Assembly: GCA_002718595.1 (NCBI GenBank)
Contig: PBFD01000002.1
Coordinates: 36,748 to 72,493, forward strand
Direction: 5' to 3'
Length of the DNA stretch: 35,746 bases
Source of the DNA: Gemmatimonadota bacterium
GTDB lineage: Bacteria > Gemmatimonadota > Gemmatimonadetes > Longimicrobiales > Gaopeijiaceae
Shown: piece by piece, positions 33,196 to 35,746 of the stretch
How positions within the stretch are numbered: the stretch's first letter is position 1
Layout: each line of letters begins with the position of its first letter
The notes under the pieces: model-generated
Databases searched by the model: none
Told to the model about the DNA's origin: nothing
What the model saw: the letters and a program-made list of their open reading frames with translations, nothing else
Made by a program: the position numbers and the translations under genes

Positions 33196-34749
33196 ATGAA
33201 AGATATTCTGAGTAGTTTGGGTCTGGAGCAGAGTAATTCTGGGGGATTTTGTGGGGAATGGACGGGATCAGGTTCAACGTTGGAAGTCATCTCTCCAATA
33301 GACGGCTCAGTGATATCAACCGTACAACAGGTTACGGAAGAAGAATATGATAGGATAGTTGATAAAGCTCATGAAGCCTTCCTCCAATGGAGGTCAGTAC
33401 CAGGGCCTCATCGCGGGGAATTGGTCAGGAAACTCGGGAATCGACTCCGCGATAAGAAATCGGAATTGGGAGCCTTGGTCAGTCTGGAAATGGGTAAAAT
33501 CCATATGGAAGGTGAAGGGGAAGTGCAGGAAATGATCGACATCTGCGATTTTGCTACCGGACTTTCTCGCCAACTCTATGGACTTACGATTGCTTCGGAA
33601 AGGCAGGATCATCGTATGATGGAGCAATGGCATCCGCTCGGAGTGGTGGGTGTAATTAGCGCTTTCAATTTTCCTGTTGCAGTGTGGAGCTGGAATGCAG
33701 CAATCGCAGCTGTATGTGGTGATGCAACACTGTGGAAGCCAGCCAGCCAGACTCCTTTAACTGCTATTGCAGTGACTAAAATTGCTCAGGAGGTCTGTGA
33801 AGAGAACGATGTTGATCCGGCGATTTTTTCATTGACTATTGGACAAGGTTCCAAAATAGGAGACCGGCTATTGCATGACAGAAGGATCCCCCTGGTCTCC
33901 GCAACAGGTAGCTGTGCAGTGGGCTATCGTGTAGCACAAGTCGTTGGAAAGCGGTTGGGACGCACGATTCTAGAGTTGGGAGGAAATAACGCTATTATCG
34001 TGACTCCTAATGCAGATCTGGATTTAGCACTTCCTGGGATATTGTTTGGGTCCGTAGGGACAGCGGGACAACGTTGTACCAGTACTCGACGCATTATCGT
34101 GCACGAATCGATTCGCGAAGAATTGGTGAGTAGGCTCACTAAGGCCTACGAGGGAGTACGTATAGGAAATCCACTAGAGGAAGGCACGCTCATGGGGCCA
34201 CTTGTCAATCTAAATGCTGTGGAAGACCTGCAAAATGCGATCAAACGGGTTCAGGAAGAAGGTGGTGAGATCCTTTATGGAGGAGAATGCCTTGAGGGAG
34301 ATGAATATCCAGGTGGTCACTACGTAAAGCCATGTATTGCTTCGGCTGAGAACAGCTTCGACATCGTACAGGAAGAAACATTCGGGCCAATTTTGTACAT
34401 CATCTCCTACGGGAACGGTTCATCTTCACGAGCAGAATCCGTCGATGAACTCAGTGAAGCGCTGGCAATTCATAATGACGTTCCGCAAGGTCTGTCGTCC
34501 GCGATTTTCACTGAAAACGTTAGGGAAGCGGAGCATTTCCTTTCCGCTCGTGGAAGTGACTGTGGAATTGCGAACGTGAATATCGGCACCAGCGGTGCTG
34601 AGATCGGCGGTGCATTCGGAGGAGAGAAAGAAACTGGTGGAGGTCGTGAATCAGGGTCCGACGCATGGAAAGCATACATGCGAAGACAGACCAACACGGT
34701 GAACTGGAGTAAGGAGCTACCACTGGCTCAGGGAATTGAATTTTCCTAG
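33196..34749 (+). CDS. amaB: Aldehyde dehydrogenase, ALDH7 type (L-2-aminoadipate-6-semialdehyde dehydrogenase)
   Basis: This 517-aa aldehyde dehydrogenase of the antiquitin/ALDH7 class has Asn158 (FNFPVAVWSWN), Lys181 (WKPASQTPL), Glu260 (LELGGNN) and catalytic Cys294 in GTAGQRCTSTRR. The C terminus ESGSDAWKAYMRRQTNTVNW with LPLAQGI is diagnostic of ALDH7, which oxidises alpha-aminoadipate semialdehyde (in equilibrium with piperideine-6-carboxylate) to alpha-aminoadipate in lysine breakdown. The gene faces a sarcosine/pipecolate-oxidase-like flavoenzyme with only 3 bp between stop codons. Pseudomonas amaA-amaB are an analogous pair. Some ALDH7 enzymes accept betaine or other aldehydes, so substrate is a strong inference rather than proven. 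Confidence 0.85.
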   Translation: MKDILSSLGLEQSNSGGFCGEWTGSGSTLEVISPIDGSVISTVQQVTEEEYDRIVDKAHEAFLQWRSVPGPHRGELVRKLGNRLRDKKSELGALVSLEMGKIHMEGEGEVQEMIDICDFATGLSRQLYGLTIASERQDHRMMEQWHPLGVVGVISAFNFPVAVWSWNAAIAAVCGDATLWKPASQTPLTAIAVTKIAQEVCEENDVDPAIFSLTIGQGSKIGDRLLHDRRIPLVSATGSCAVGYRVAQVVGKRLGRTILELGGNNAIIVTPNADLDLALPGILFGSVGTAGQRCTSTRRIIVHESIREELVSRLTKAYEGVRIGNPLEEGTLMGPLVNLNAVEDLQNAIKRVQEEGGEILYGGECLEGDEYPGGHYVKPCIASAENSFDIVQEETFGPILYIISYGNGSSSRAESVDELSEALAIHNDVPQGLSSAIFTENVREAEHFLSARGSDCGIANVNIGTSGAEIGGAFGGEKETGGGRESGSDAWKAYMRRQTNTVNWSKELPLAQGIEFS

Positions 34750-34752
34750 AAC

Positions 34753-35746
34753 TTAGTCGTTGCTGCGCGCTGCATCTGTAAGGGGCTTGGAAACGGAACG
34801 TCTCCGGAAACGATAGGCCCATGGATTGCTTTTCTGTTCAGCTACGTCAGCGATGATTTCTCCCAATATAGGTCCGAATTTGAAGCCGTGCCCACTACCC
34901 CCAGTTGCGATGACCAAATTCTTTCGTCCAGCATCGTGGTCGATCCAGAAATCCCCGTCGAGACTGTCGCAGTAGAAGCAGAGTCGACGTTTAACAATGG
35001 GAGCGTCTCTCAGTTCTGGGAATGAACTACTTAGGAAATCTCTGAATTTTCTATCCATTTCAGGGAATACCGATTGGTCATCTCCGAAATTCATGGGAAT
35101 ACCACGACCGTGGTGGGCTACCTTTAGTATCCCTTCCTGCTGAGCTGGAAATCCATACCAGCCAGTTTCCGATACGTTCGCTCCCCACTGAGGAAATTGT
35201 GTTCCCTGGTAGGCTGAGGGGTCAGCAACTTGGAAATGGTACACGGGCTGGGCGACCGATCGAAGAGTCTCGGTCATCCAAGGTACGAGTCTAGGTGTCC
35301 AGGCTCCTGTCGCTATAATAACGAGGTCAGACCGGTGTTCATTGCCATCTTGGGTGATGATGCCTTCGACTTGACCTGCATGCTCTAAAAGCCCAGTCAT
35401 TCCGTTATTCTGTTGCAGGATGACCCCTTCTTCTGCAGCTTTTTCGAGTAACCATGCCACGGTGCTGGTACTCTTGGCCCAACCACCTCTTCGGTTATAG
35501 TAGCCGTGTGAGTATCCAGCCTCTTTCCACTTGGGGAACCGTTCTTGGATCTCTGGTTTGCCCAGTGGTTCTATTGGATAATTGAGATCTGATAAGACTC
35601 GATAGCTCTCAAATTCGAACTGGCCTTGTGTCATTGATTTTGGGGTCAGCCACAGGTTGCCTGTTTCCTCATAGAGTATTTGGCCAGATTCTTCGTTCCA
35701 TTGGTGCCAACCTGTGATGGCCTCCGTGGCTAACTGGGCATAGAAG
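34753..35746 (-). CDS. FAD-dependent amine oxidase, sarcosine/L-pipecolate oxidase family, 5' end outside window
   Basis: The frame is open to the window edge (331 codons), and the N terminus with the FAD-binding GxGxxG is missing. The visible part matches the monomeric sarcosine oxidase/pipecolate oxidase family: NLWLTPKS, GGWAKSTSTVAWLLEKAAEEGV, a DLVIIATGAWTPRLVPW FAD-domain return strand, the KRRLCFYCDSLDGDFWIDHD block with a Cys where the family attaches FAD covalently, and the ATGGSGHGFKFGPILGEIIAD end motif. Such enzymes oxidise secondary or N-methyl amines with O2, giving H2O2. The neighbouring ALDH7 gene suggests L-pipecolate as substrate (product piperideine-6-carboxylate), but sarcosine or N-methyl amino acids remain possible. 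Confidence 0.83.
   Translation of the reverse strand, partial: FYAQLATEAITGWHQWNEESGQILYEETGNLWLTPKSMTQGQFEFESYRVLSDLNYPIEPLGKPEIQERFPKWKEAGYSHGYYNRRGGWAKSTSTVAWLLEKAAEEGVILQQNNGMTGLLEHAGQVEGIITQDGNEHRSDLVIIATGAWTPRLVPWMTETLRSVAQPVYHFQVADPSAYQGTQFPQWGANVSETGWYGFPAQQEGILKVAHHGRGIPMNFGDDQSVFPEMDRKFRDFLSSSFPELRDAPIVKRRLCFYCDSLDGDFWIDHDAGRKNLVIATGGSGHGFKFGPILGEIIADVAEQKSNPWAYRFRRRSVSKPLTDAARSND

Noticed and set aside
1-35746. CRISPR arrays, tRNA/rRNA genes, insertion sequences, prophage or defence genes
   Set aside because: I looked for spaced repeats, tRNA-like cloverleaf segments, transposase or integrase motifs and terminal inverted repeats and saw none; all large frames are accounted for by metabolic or transport genes.

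Overview
The window is about 35.7 kb of densely packed bacterial chromosome with moderate GC (mid-40s % by eye). It looks like an aerobic, heterotrophic, probably free-living Gram-negative-type bacterium. Evidence for this is a lipoprotein cytochrome c, secreted S9 peptidase and beta-lactamase-fold proteins, a choice-of-anchor B protein, a Sdh1-type succinate dehydrogenase, a B12-dependent acyl-CoA mutase, and oxidative degradation of proline/glutamate-type and lysine-derived substrates. The gene mix resembles marine or soil lineages such as Gemmatimonadota, Acidobacteriota or Chloroflexota, but I cannot assign a phylum from sequence alone. I see no phage genes, transposases, CRISPR arrays, rRNA, tRNA or transcription-factor genes.

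Layout. (1) 1-3025: the 5' part of a secreted FG-GAP/choice-of-anchor B protein (-), a conserved hypothetical gene (+) and a lipoprotein cytochrome c (+). (2) 3080-9364, all minus: rhodanese, sdhC-sdhA-sdhB, then thrB-thrC, with several stop/start overlaps. (3) 9574-12308 (+): an FAD/NAD(P) oxidoreductase of the SelD-associated family and a delta-1-pyrroline-5-carboxylate dehydrogenase. (4) 12337-14541 (-): a secreted S9 prolyl-oligopeptidase-type peptidase. (5) 14772-24528: the branched-chain amino acid locus, ilvB-ilvN-ilvC-ilvD (+) facing leuA-leuB-leuC-leuD (-) with 11 bp between them. The ilv side is preceded by what reads as a complete ribosome-mediated attenuator: a 35-codon Ile/Leu/Val-rich leader peptide, competing hairpins and an intrinsic terminator. 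(6) 24717-27297 (+): a YchF-like/DUF933 P-loop NTPase and a sodium:solute symporter. (7) 27308-30657 (-): MeaB chaperone, B12-dependent mutase large subunit and separate B12-binding small subunit. The large subunit has Phe and Gln at the two substrate-specificity positions that are Tyr and Arg in methylmalonyl-CoA mutase, so it is isobutyryl-CoA-mutase-like. (8) 30815-33031 (-): a TauE/SafE transporter and a serine hydrolase. (9) 33196-35746: ALDH7-type aminoadipate-semialdehyde dehydrogenase (+) facing a sarcosine/pipecolate-oxidase-like flavoenzyme (-, cut by the window edge), together suggesting lysine catabolism through pipecolate.

How the genes fit together. Threonine made by ThrB/ThrC can feed isoleucine synthesis through the ilv genes, and valine-pathway 2-ketoisovalerate feeds the leu genes. 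The isobutyryl-CoA mutase-type module could connect valine-derived isobutyryl-CoA to butyryl-CoA oxidation, and succinate dehydrogenase, the flavoenzymes and the cytochrome are respiratory outlets. The strongest points for follow-up are the ilv attenuator, the mutase specificity residues, and the convergent pipecolate/aminoadipate gene pair.
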